Assembly: GCA_964503045.1 (NCBI GenBank)
Contig: CAZCZI010000030.1
Coordinates: 1-64,000 of the forward strand
Origin: CAYZJR01 sp964503045
GTDB taxonomy: Bacteria; Cyanobacteriota; Vampirovibrionia; Obscuribacterales; Obscuribacteraceae
DNA: 64,000 nt
Direction: 5' to 3'
A program made the translations under genes and the position numbers. Positions 9,596 through 18,327 of this stretch are shown one piece after another. How positions within the stretch are numbered: position 1 is the first letter of the stretch; every line of letters begins with the position of its first letter. The notes under the pieces are model-generated. The model ran no database searches, was not told the DNA's origin, and saw only the letters and a list, made by a program, of their open reading frames with translations.

Positions 9596-10666
9596 GTGGC
9601 ACCTCGAGTATCAATTTGTCTTCCTGTCTATAACGGTGAGAGGTATCTTGCTGAGGCGATTGAGAGCGTGCTGCGGCAGACAGAGAATGATTGGGAGCTG
9701 ATCATTTGCGATGATGGTTCTGCAGATGGCAGTCTAGAACTCGCGAAATCGTATTCGTCGCGAGACACACGCATAAGACTACGTCAGAACCCCACTAGAT
9801 TGGGGCTTTTTAGCAACTACAATGCCTGTATGGAATTGGCGACCGGGGAGTTCATCAAGCTTTTCGCGCAAGATGACTTACTGCATCCTGAGCTTCTCCA
9901 GCAGTGCCTTTTGGCGGCCGTCGCCAACTCTGATGCAGCTTTGATTGCTGTGGCAAAACACTGGGTGAATAATCAAGGAGAAGTCGTCGAAGTCATTCAG
10001 CAGTTTGACAAAGAGACTAAGGTTAGCTCAGAGGACGTAATGTTTGAAAACCTCTCCCAGTTTACAAACTGGGTTGGAGAGCCAAGCTGTGTAATGTTTC
10101 CTCGACGCAATGTTGGTACCGGATTTGATACTGATTTCTATCATTCGGGAGACATAGAGTTTTGGTTTCGAATCTTGAGAAACGGGCCTTTGTATTATTT
10201 GCCGGACGTTTTATGCAGCTTCAGAAGGCACTCAGCAAGCGAGAGTTCATACAATCTTAGATCACTAAGGTTCGTGTGCGACTTCATGAGACTGGGCGAA
10301 AAGTATAGAGATGTCCTTGCAAAAAGAGGACTGTCCGACAAAGAGTATTTGAAGAGCGCTGTGAGCGCAGCATCGAGGGTGGTGTTCAGCTTAGTCGATG
10401 ACGAAGATATCGAGGCTGCGGACACCAGTCGTTTCGCCGAGCTCGATGAAGCTAAGGCCAAGGAAAATCTCGCTTATATTAGTAAAGTTTGTTTTGAGGT
10501 CATGTATCAGCTTGTACTCGAAGCGGAGAAGTCAGCTGCAATTCGAGCTGACCTCTCTCAAGAGCTCTATGCTGCCGAGGAGAGGTTATCTTCGATGACC
10601 AACAGTTTATCGTGGCGTGTCACAAAGCCAATTCGAGCAGCTAAACGAAAGCTCAAATCTTCGTAG
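9596..10666 (+). CDS. GT2 glycosyltransferase with C-terminal coiled-coil tail
   Basis: The protein has 356 residues. The start is GTG, since no in-frame ATG precedes the domain. The GT-A domain starts at once: VSICLPVYNGERYLAEAI, then IICDDGSADGS (about 37-47) and the metal site FAQDDLLHPE (about 91-100). The last 50 residues are a charged helix ending SLSWRVTKPIRAAKR, a tail common on GT2 and GT4 enzymes of O-antigen loci. No membrane helix is present, so it is probably a peripheral cytoplasmic enzyme. It converges on the next gene with a 14-bp overlap of coding ends. Confidence 0.87.
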   Translation: MAPRVSICLPVYNGERYLAEAIESVLRQTENDWELIICDDGSADGSLELAKSYSSRDTRIRLRQNPTRLGLFSNYNACMELATGEFIKLFAQDDLLHPELLQQCLLAAVANSDAALIAVAKHWVNNQGEVVEVIQQFDKETKVSSEDVMFENLSQFTNWVGEPSCVMFPRRNVGTGFDTDFYHSGDIEFWFRILRNGPLYYLPDVLCSFRRHSASESSYNLRSLRFVCDFMRLGEKYRDVLAKRGLSDKEYLKSAVSAASRVVFSLVDDEDIEAADTSRFAELDEAKAKENLAYISKVCFEVMYQLVLEAEKSAAIRADLSQELYAAEERLSSMTNSLSWRVTKPIRAAKRKLKSS

Positions 10667-12335
10667 CTGATACCTTCTTGTAGAGAAGCAGAGTTGTACC
10701 ATCTGGCAGATTTGATTTGCCCGCGACGGAATATTTTCCGGAATTCTGAATGTATTGCTGAATCAGATTGTAATTTTGTTCGCTCTCGGGATTCTGAAAG
10801 AAATAGCCCTGGAAGCCGGTTTTCAGCAAGTACCATGGATAAGAATCAATCGCGGCTTCGTCATAACGAACCAAGTCACCACGTATGGTGTATTGCCGGA
10901 AAGTCGAGCATTCAACGTGAGCGCCCTCATAAACCGCTACCAGATTGAGAGTGTGTGGGCTTAGCTCAGGAGTGCTTGGAAGAACATTCAAGGCGGTGGG
11001 CGTTTTGCTTTCTCCACTGATGAGTGTAAGAGCCCAGCGCTGCCTCCAAGGGTCTCCATTGGGAGTTGGGTTGTATGAAGGCTCCATCTTTCCAGGGATT
11101 GTTGGGTGTCCGGCAAAGCACTTAATTGCTTCACGTTGTTGCGGCGAAACTTGAATCGGGTAAGGACTAAAGTTGAAGAGAGCAAACTGAGCCGATAATA
11201 TGACGGCGAAAATCGCAACTACTCCCGCGCCGGCTCTGCTGTTGCACATGTTGGCGAGCGCCGCTCCTGAAGCCAATGCCGGTAGTAGAAGTACTGGAAT
11301 GATGTAACGCGGCTCGGGATTGTTGCAGGACTGCAAGCTCATAAGTATGATGCCGGTGATGGCAGCAATTGATGGCAGCAATAGCTGTTTGAGAGACTTC
11401 CTTTCATTCCACGCAAGGTAAGGAATTGACATGAGTGCCAAGAAAAGGAGCAGGGGGCTCATGCTTTCAGGTAACGACCCTAGATACGCTGAGCAACTGC
11501 CACTGAAAATCTCGTAAAGCGAGCGATTGGTCTGGCATGCAGCACCGTTATAGTCCAAATACTTCTTGAGTCCAGTTAGGTTCGGTAAGACCCATAGTGC
11601 GAGACCAGATGCGGCAATTGTGCCGATGACTAACAGCTGCCGAACATTGAAAAACTGTCTCTTCCACAGGCATGCTGCAAACAAATAGGCGCATGGCCCG
11701 ACCAAATACAAAGCAGCCGTTTGCTTGGTGGTCACCGCAAGGGACACTGCGATGCCTGTAAGGAGTGCACGTAAATAGGTTGGCTTTTGATGCCACCACA
11801 CCAGAGTCATCATCGCCACGCAAGTGAGACTCAGTTGCGGAAAATCAAGCATCGGGAAGTGGCTCAATAGCGAAACCAATGGATAGCAGTTGATGATCAA
11901 AACGCTAAGAGCTGCTGCGAGCTTTGTGCCAAACAGGATGCGACCTGTGACATATACGGAGCCGCTCAGACCAACGGAGAACATAATCAATGACAGAGCT
12001 TCGGTAAATCGACCGATTCCGAAGATAGCCTTCAATAAGCCGTTTGTGGCATGCACGGTCATGGGATAGGCTGGGTTTACCGACAGGAACTCCTTTATCC
12101 AATGTCCGCTCCAAAAATGAGGATGGCGAAAGAGGTTCTCGTACTTTATGGAATCATGTATGTGTGATGCAGCATCCCACATCGGATAACTGTAGTCGAA
12201 GGCCAACCACACCGCCAAAGTTGCGGGAAACGCCAGCACGATAAGTGATGCGAAGCCAACCTCGCTCCAAATTGACTTCGGTGATGTGAGCGCTTCGCTT
12301 TGTTTTGGTCTAGCTGTTGCGACTGAGTTCGTCAC
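10653..12335 (-). CDS. GT39/ArnT-like polytopic glycosyltransferase
   Basis: The protein has 560 residues with about ten membrane helices over residues 25-395 and a soluble C-terminus. The first periplasmic loop holds FDYSYPMWDAASHIHDS, an acidic motif of the GT-C fold, and the WWHQKPTYLRALLTGIAVSLAVTTK region resembles dolichyl-mannosyltransferase/ArnT family proteins (PF13231-like). Such enzymes transfer sugars from polyprenyl-phosphate donors on the outer face of the membrane. The GTG start overlaps the TAG stop of the upstream GT4 gene by one base (TAGTG), so the pair is coupled. The acceptor is unknown. Confidence 0.78.
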   Translation of the reverse strand: MTNSVATARPKQSEALTSPKSIWSEVGFASLIVLAFPATLAVWLAFDYSYPMWDAASHIHDSIKYENLFRHPHFWSGHWIKEFLSVNPAYPMTVHATNGLLKAIFGIGRFTEALSLIMFSVGLSGSVYVTGRILFGTKLAAALSVLIINCYPLVSLLSHFPMLDFPQLSLTCVAMMTLVWWHQKPTYLRALLTGIAVSLAVTTKQTAALYLVGPCAYLFAACLWKRQFFNVRQLLVIGTIAASGLALWVLPNLTGLKKYLDYNGAACQTNRSLYEIFSGSCSAYLGSLPESMSPLLLFLALMSIPYLAWNERKSLKQLLLPSIAAITGIILMSLQSCNNPEPRYIIPVLLLPALASGAALANMCNSRAGAGVVAIFAVILSAQFALFNFSPYPIQVSPQQREAIKCFAGHPTIPGKMEPSYNPTPNGDPWRQRWALTLISGESKTPTALNVLPSTPELSPHTLNLVAVYEGAHVECSTFRQYTIRGDLVRYDEAAIDSYPWYLLKTGFQGYFFQNPESEQNYNLIQQYIQNSGKYSVAGKSNLPDGTTLLLYKKVSATKI

Positions 12336-13894
12336 TAGACCTCCTGGGAGACTGTCGATATCTCTTGCTGTCGTCGAGCAATTTCAGTGTTTAGCCATTC
12401 CGTCGCATCTCGCGTGACACTAAGTTTGTTACCCGTAAGAGACGAAAGGAATTTTGTTGATCGCAGGCATAACTTAGCCAGTGAGAGACGCGGGCGGTGT
12501 CGAATCAGTCTATACCAGTGCCTGACTCGAAATCGCCAAGAATACTGATAGAGGAGCTCATAGATCATCTTGTTAAACGAAGCAATCAATTCAGTTGCAT
12601 CTTGCGCTATATCTTCGATGGGGCGGCTGTACAGAGATGTTGAGGTTCGTGCAGCAAAACTTTCTCTTGCAGATTCATAAAGCTCGATGGTTTGCCTGGC
12701 AATTTCAGTTCTTTGGAATTTGGCAAGAACTCGTTGTCTTGCATTGACTCCGAATTGCTTACGTTTTCCATCGTCTCGGAGTAAGTCAAGAAGTGCATTT
12801 GCCAATGATTCGGAATCTCTAACGGGGACAATAATTCCGGTCTCGTCGTGCGCGACGTATTCCTTGGTGCCGCCGCCGGCGGTGCCAATTACCGGGCGTC
12901 CGCATGACATGGCTTCAAGGCTTGTGTAAGGAGAATTGTCGTACACCGAAGGTACAACACAGATATCAGCTGAGCGGTAGTATGCTGGTAGCTCCGACAA
13001 GGCAACGCGATTGATGAATGTAATCGCCGACTCACATTTGTTTTTGCGAATCTGTTCTTTTAGTTCTGCAAGCACAGACGTACTTCCGACCGCGCTGTTT
13101 GTGTCGTCGCCAACGATAACAAACTTCACGTTGGAATACTCTTTCAGCACTTTGGGTACCGCGTCGATGAGGTAGTGAATACCTTTGCGTTCTTCAAGTC
13201 GACCAACAAACAGAACCGTCAAGCGGCCGTCTGGAGCAATTGCAGTAGGACCTTCGGGTGCAAACTGTGCGGGATCAATGGGATTGTAGATAAGCGAGAT
13301 TCTGTTTTTATCGTAATTTAGATCGCGTGCTACATAGTCTGCGAGATCTTGGCTGGGGGATGTGATTTTGTCAGCGGACAGCATCGCGACGCGTTCTAAT
13401 GCAGCAACGAGCTGATGGTCGAAGCTCGGGGAAACATTGTGGAGTTTTTCGGCAATAAACTTTGAATGTGGTGTGTACAGGCGAATGACCATCGGAACCA
13501 GCCTAGTTATTGCTGGATACAAACCATCTGCGAGCAGCTCAGGAGTGTCAACGACGTCAAAAGGCTCTTGTCTATGCAAGTCAATGAATTTTTTCCACAA
13601 GCCAAGGCTGGTCAGCATGACATAGCGGCTGTACGGCATGCACATCGAAATAACGCCGAACTTAGACCCCAGCGAGTCTTGCCTGATTCGATGCACCTGT
13701 ACGCCGTCATCGTCTTGGGACTTATCGAAGTCCTTCGATAATGAGACCACCGTAACGCTGTGTCCTAGCTCTTTAAGCCCATGAGCCAAGTGGCGTGAAA
13801 ACGTGGCAATGCCGCCCCAACCGGTTTCGGGTGGGTATTCACGTGTAATCAGGCAAATTCGTAGTGGTTTCGATGTCACGAGGCAATGATACAT
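12335..13894 (-). CDS. GT4 glycosyltransferase, GWGG-type paralog A
   Basis: About 519 residues. The N-terminal GT-B domain opens with CLITREYPPETGWGGIATF, and the donor-binding domain has VLFVGRLEERKGIHYLIDAV and SVYDNSPYTSLEAMSCGRPVI, containing the GT4 E-x7-E region. After the GT4 domain comes a tail, SLYSRPIEDIAQDATELI, then YQYSWRFRVRHWYRLIRHRPRL, shared with three other genes here (28937, 33385, 37055). An in-frame TTG lies at 13900 and a GTG at 13879, and none has a clear ribosome site. ATG 13894 is chosen, but paralogs begin nearer the domain, which favours 13879. It is coupled to the GT39-like gene by a one-base overlap. Confidence 0.87.
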   Translation of the reverse strand: MYHCLVTSKPLRICLITREYPPETGWGGIATFSRHLAHGLKELGHSVTVVSLSKDFDKSQDDDGVQVHRIRQDSLGSKFGVISMCMPYSRYVMLTSLGLWKKFIDLHRQEPFDVVDTPELLADGLYPAITRLVPMVIRLYTPHSKFIAEKLHNVSPSFDHQLVAALERVAMLSADKITSPSQDLADYVARDLNYDKNRISLIYNPIDPAQFAPEGPTAIAPDGRLTVLFVGRLEERKGIHYLIDAVPKVLKEYSNVKFVIVGDDTNSAVGSTSVLAELKEQIRKNKCESAITFINRVALSELPAYYRSADICVVPSVYDNSPYTSLEAMSCGRPVIGTAGGGTKEYVAHDETGIIVPVRDSESLANALLDLLRDDGKRKQFGVNARQRVLAKFQRTEIARQTIELYESARESFAARTSTSLYSRPIEDIAQDATELIASFNKMIYELLYQYSWRFRVRHWYRLIRHRPRLSLAKLCLRSTKFLSSLTGNKLSVTRDATEWLNTEIARRQQEISTVSQEV

Positions 13895-14069
13895 CGGCAA
13901 CTATAAGTCTATGTTTGAATGACTTTTAAGAAAACACATAAGAAACCTACTACAGGTGCGGATCATCCAATCAAGGTACTGGGAGGCGGTGCAGTGTGAA
14001 ATCGAGACTCATGGCTCCTTTGCACATGCTATAAAGTGGCATTGCATCTAGGTGTTGAGATTTCTCTTC

Positions 14070-15485
14070 ATGAGAAGGGCTTTACTTACAGTTCATAAAT
14101 TCTTTCCGGAGCATCGTGCCGGCACGGAAGTGCTGACGCTCAAGATTGCCCAAGAATTGCAACGCAGAAACTATGAAGTATTGGTTGTAACCGCGAATCC
14201 GCCGGACCTGGATGCACGACACGCAGTGGGTCCGGATCACGTTGATTATGTCCATGACGGAGTAAATGTCCACCAAATCGGAGAGGCTCTTCGGCTGCGG
14301 GGGTACACATTCAGTCATGAGTTTTGGCATCCCGAAGTTGCAAGCCATTTTGGGACGATAGTGGATAGATTTAAACCAGATATCGTTCATGTAATGCATG
14401 CGCAAAATCTGTCTGCTGCGATTATTGAAGAAACCAAACGCCACAATGTGCCAATCATCCTGTCTCCAACAGATTTTTGGTTTATCTGCCCTGTAGTTCA
14501 ACTCAAACGCCCTGATGGAGTGATTTGTGAAGGTCCCTCTGCTGGTGCGCTCAACTGTCTAACTTGCTACACACCTGAGCTGTTCCCGCCAAAAGAGCAG
14601 TTTGTTGAGGCTTTGAGCAAGCGTAAAGCAAAACTAGCCGATGCTCTGCACTCTATGCCTCTAGGGGCGGTGGCTGAATCTGCTTTGTACAATGCATATT
14701 TGGCTTCGAAACTTCCATCTGCAATCAGCGCGACAATGACGCGCCCAGGGGTTCTTCGCGATGCCGCCAACAAAGCTGATGCTATTACCGTTGCTACTAA
14801 ATTAATGCGAAACCTTTTCATAAAGAATGGTATTAGAGGTGATTTGGTTCAGCAAATACCTTTTGGAATTGACACTGCGCCGCTTGAACCGTATCAAACA
14901 AAGACACCGAGTGAAACCCTGAGAATCGGCTTCATTGGTACTCTTTTTGAACATAAGGGTGTAGACGTTTTGATAAAGGCGTTTCAAGACTTACCCAAAG
15001 ATGCAAAAGTTTCGCTCACCATATATGGTGACCCCAATCAGTTTCCGAATTATTTCGCAACGCTCAAAACGCTTGCTGAAAAAGATAAAAATGCGTTGTC
15101 AAAGATGACATTTGGCGGCACTTTCCCCAATCAGCGCCTGGGTGAGGTATTAACCTCTATAGATGTTCTTGTCGTCCCATCTAGATGGTATGAGAATACG
15201 CCGCTTGTAATTCAGTCGGCATTGGCGACAAAAACACCCGTGATCGTTACCGACCTTGGCGGAATGTCAGAGCTGATTCAGGAAGACGTTAACGGAATGG
15301 TGTTTCCACTCAACGATTACAAAACGCTGTCGCAAAAATTTCAGCGAATACTTAATGACCCAAGTCTTTTGGAATGTTTTCGCAACAACATAAAACCGGA
15401 GCGAACCACGAGCCAGATGATGGACGACATCGAAGTCTTGTACGACAAGATTCTCGGGGCAAAGTCCACTTCGGTCGTTCATTAA
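14070..15485 (+). CDS. GT4 glycosyltransferase
   Basis: About 471 residues. The N-terminus ALLTVHKFFPEHRAGTEVLT is a GT4 acceptor-domain start, and the donor domain has RIGFIGTLFEHKGVDVLIKAF and VVPSRWYENTPLVIQSALATKTPVI. It differs from the four GWGG-type enzymes: it has a cysteine-bearing insertion (about 150-175) of the kind seen in several Wca-type GT4s, and no C-terminal tail. A GTG at 14052 is in frame; ATG 14070 is chosen because it begins right at the family N-terminus. It is transcribed divergently from the GT4 at 13894 across a gap of about 170 bp that must hold both promoters. Confidence 0.87.
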   Translation: MRRALLTVHKFFPEHRAGTEVLTLKIAQELQRRNYEVLVVTANPPDLDARHAVGPDHVDYVHDGVNVHQIGEALRLRGYTFSHEFWHPEVASHFGTIVDRFKPDIVHVMHAQNLSAAIIEETKRHNVPIILSPTDFWFICPVVQLKRPDGVICEGPSAGALNCLTCYTPELFPPKEQFVEALSKRKAKLADALHSMPLGAVAESALYNAYLASKLPSAISATMTRPGVLRDAANKADAITVATKLMRNLFIKNGIRGDLVQQIPFGIDTAPLEPYQTKTPSETLRIGFIGTLFEHKGVDVLIKAFQDLPKDAKVSLTIYGDPNQFPNYFATLKTLAEKDKNALSKMTFGGTFPNQRLGEVLTSIDVLVVPSRWYENTPLVIQSALATKTPVIVTDLGGMSELIQEDVNGMVFPLNDYKTLSQKFQRILNDPSLLECFRNNIKPERTTSQMMDDIEVLYDKILGAKSTSVVH

Positions 15486-15570
15486 AAACATTTACCTTAA
15501 TAGTAATCAAGGTGTAATTCTCACGCGTGCGCGAAGATCATCTGCTCATGGATGTATATCTAGTGATCAA

Positions 15571-18327
15571 ATGAGCGTTCGCGTAGAACAAGCAGAAAGA
15601 GAGACGAGTTGCACGGCGTCTCGCCAATTGGCTGGACACAGACAGTCCGCACCTTTCGAGTGGGGAGGACTTCTGGTCGTCTTCGGTGTCGCTTTGGTGG
15701 CTCGCCTCTTGTTCAATTTCGGTGGTGGACACCCAGACGCAACCTTTGCCTGTGACGCGTCGGAGTATCTCCGCGATGCTCAAGGTGTTTTGAAGATCGC
15801 TAGTTTGCCGATCGATTTTTGGTTTGCTGCAATACCCTCACTTTGGGGAGCGGGCGATGTTTCGACGGTGCGAACTGCGCTGTCGTCATTACGCGAGCTG
15901 GCAATTGCAGGTCCAATCTTTCCAATCTTCATCGCAATCAGCTTTGCAATTGCCGGTCAGCCAGCGGATTATTCGCACTCCATTCCGCCAGTGGTGGCTC
16001 AATGCATATTAACCTCACTTACTTGTGTTTTGGTCGCAATCACGGCGCGCGCAATATGGAACAGCAGAGTTGCGTTAATTGCTGGGTTTATTGCTGCTCT
16101 CTATCCAGCATTCATTATCAATAGCGGGCGGCTCTACTCCGAATCGTTTAGTTGTTTTCTAACCACTACGGTGATGGCAATCTGTGTGCATGCTATGCGA
16201 CAGCGCCGCATCAGTCCGTGGGTTTCACTCGTGCTCGGGACAACTTTGGCGTGTCTACAAATGACCCGCTCAATAATGGTGATTCTGACTGTCGGCGCGT
16301 TAACTGTTGTGTGCTTGTTCGCCTCCAAGAGTACTCGCTGGCGCGACCTAGCCATTGCGCTGTGCGGTTTCGCGCTTGTGTTTGTCCCCTGGCTGTGTGT
16401 GCAAAAGATGGCATTTGGCAGTGCATCGTTTGTGGTTGATCGCGCAGGGCAGTACAACCTCTTTATGGGCACAAACACTCAGACAGGTGGTTGGCTGTCA
16501 TATCCATATCCGGATGGGACTGGAATTCAAAGCAAGGGACTGCCTCAGATTGTGAAGGAAAGCATCGCTGTGAGCCCTTCGCGCTGGATGCGATTGATGT
16601 TGGATAAGCCGATTCGGCTGTTCAAAATGCCATGGAATGACTTCAAAGTGCAGGTTGGACCACTCACCGTGGGCACGCAAGCACTTATTCATCAGTTTCT
16701 TTTATTGCTTGCCGCGGTCGGCGCCGTGCTTGCGTTTAAGAAGCGTGATGAGAGAAATTCGGCAATTCTCTGCATCTCAGCGGTAGCTCTACTGCATTTG
16801 GTCTATTTGCTCTTTATCTCCGTTCCTCGATACAACTTGTGTGCAATGCCGAGCATTATTCTGTTCTCTGCCTTTGCAATAAGCCTCGCATTTGCGCGAT
16901 TCAGCTCCACTTCGGCGCGCCTGCTGATTTCGATGGTGCTTCTGTTGGGCGTTCTTCACTTTGATTGGCTTCAAATTCTCATTCCCGGATTGCATCAACT
17001 GAGTCTGGCTTTAGCAGTGACTGCAGGCGTGAAGATTCTCGCTGTTTGCAATTGGCTCTGGTGTGTTGTGTTGTTTGCTCAACAAACCGAGGGGCGGCTC
17101 TCGAATCTTCAGAAGCTTCTAGTTGCCACTTCAGGCCTCATTGTTCTCGTATTTGGATGCTTGCCTCTAAACGCGCATGGAAGATATCTCGAGTGGAAAG
17201 CGCCAGTTACTTCAACCAATCCGATCTCACGACACATGCTGTTGAGTGAGAAGCAGGCACAACGTTTACTTAACAGCCACTCCTATCTTCTAATCGATGT
17301 CGGATCTTTGAGATCTTTCCAAACGGACTTATCTGTAAAAATCAATGGTGTCGCACTGAATGGTCCTGTTGTTGCGCTTGCGCCGTTTGTCCAAGATCTG
17401 TCGGCGTTCAAGCTCGTGGGACAATCCGGACTTTACCTGGAGTTTGAGGATATTTTGCGCGGGTTGGCTGCGAGTGCTGATAAGCACCTCCTTGATTTAC
17501 GTCAATGGGCTTTGATCCCGGTGGATAGCGAGGCGCTTAAACGATGTTTGGGAAGCGATCGCAAACTTGATGTGACGCTTGATGCTGCGACTGACGGTAA
17601 TGTCACCGTATATGGTGGTTATTTGAAGGGCGCTAATCGTTTGACTGTTCCTTCCATTGATAAATATTCATGGGAGAAGGCGTTCTACGGTGTCGAAAAC
17701 ATCCAGGGACTGTCTGACCTTCGATATGATCGCGAAATCTCAGTATCGAGTTCTTCAAAAGACAAGTCTTTAGGATCACCGTTTGTACTACTGTTGTCTG
17801 GGGCTCCAGCGCCGAATGGAAGTCGAAGCCTGACTACGCTAAGGGCTTCTTCTAAGCCCCTATCCGGAGTTCATGGGGTGCAAATCGATAACTTTTCGCC
17901 ATATGCAAAAGATGATTTGTGGCTGGTTCGATTGCGTGGTAAGGCCCGCAGCACCAAAGCGCCTATAGTCGCAAATATCGCGGTACAAGCAACATCACAA
18001 GTCGAAGCCGACAAGAGCAAGCAGACAGTCACGGCAAACTCTCCTGAGGCGGCAATTGGATGGGGAAGCAACGCCGGCGTATTCAAACCGATTCCTGGTG
18101 TGTCCTATGAGTATTCGAGTCCTTGGGCGGCGAGAGCACTTAACGTTGGAGCAGTGTGGCAGCAGATTGACATTGCGTTTCCTCTGCAACCGTCAGGAAT
18201 GCCAGGGCATCTGCAGTCAATCAAGGCGACACTTTCTAACACCTCAGGGCTCGAGGTTGAGGATTTGCAGCTCGATGTTTACTTGATGCCGGGCTTCCCA
18301 ACTGGAATTGGCTATGAAGTCTTCTGA
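15571..18327 (+). CDS. Large GT39-like membrane protein with long soluble C-terminal domain
   Basis: The protein has 918 residues. About twelve membrane helices span residues 30-535. The first loop carries ATFACDASEYLRDAQGVLK, an acidic GT-C motif, and helices near residue 155 (ARAIWNSRVALIAGFIAALYPAFII) resemble dolichyl-phosphate-mannose transferases. Residues 545-918 are soluble and beta-rich, with no family recognised. It overlaps the next gene by 14 bp, so the two large membrane proteins are probably made together. The substrate is unknown. Confidence 0.68.
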   Translation: MSVRVEQAERETSCTASRQLAGHRQSAPFEWGGLLVVFGVALVARLLFNFGGGHPDATFACDASEYLRDAQGVLKIASLPIDFWFAAIPSLWGAGDVSTVRTALSSLRELAIAGPIFPIFIAISFAIAGQPADYSHSIPPVVAQCILTSLTCVLVAITARAIWNSRVALIAGFIAALYPAFIINSGRLYSESFSCFLTTTVMAICVHAMRQRRISPWVSLVLGTTLACLQMTRSIMVILTVGALTVVCLFASKSTRWRDLAIALCGFALVFVPWLCVQKMAFGSASFVVDRAGQYNLFMGTNTQTGGWLSYPYPDGTGIQSKGLPQIVKESIAVSPSRWMRLMLDKPIRLFKMPWNDFKVQVGPLTVGTQALIHQFLLLLAAVGAVLAFKKRDERNSAILCISAVALLHLVYLLFISVPRYNLCAMPSIILFSAFAISLAFARFSSTSARLLISMVLLLGVLHFDWLQILIPGLHQLSLALAVTAGVKILAVCNWLWCVVLFAQQTEGRLSNLQKLLVATSGLIVLVFGCLPLNAHGRYLEWKAPVTSTNPISRHMLLSEKQAQRLLNSHSYLLIDVGSLRSFQTDLSVKINGVALNGPVVALAPFVQDLSAFKLVGQSGLYLEFEDILRGLAASADKHLLDLRQWALIPVDSEALKRCLGSDRKLDVTLDAATDGNVTVYGGYLKGANRLTVPSIDKYSWEKAFYGVENIQGLSDLRYDREISVSSSSKDKSLGSPFVLLLSGAPAPNGSRSLTTLRASSKPLSGVHGVQIDNFSPYAKDDLWLVRLRGKARSTKAPIVANIAVQATSQVEADKSKQTVTANSPEAAIGWGSNAGVFKPIPGVSYEYSSPWAARALNVGAVWQQIDIAFPLQPSGMPGHLQSIKATLSNTSGLEVEDLQLDVYLMPGFPTGIGYEVF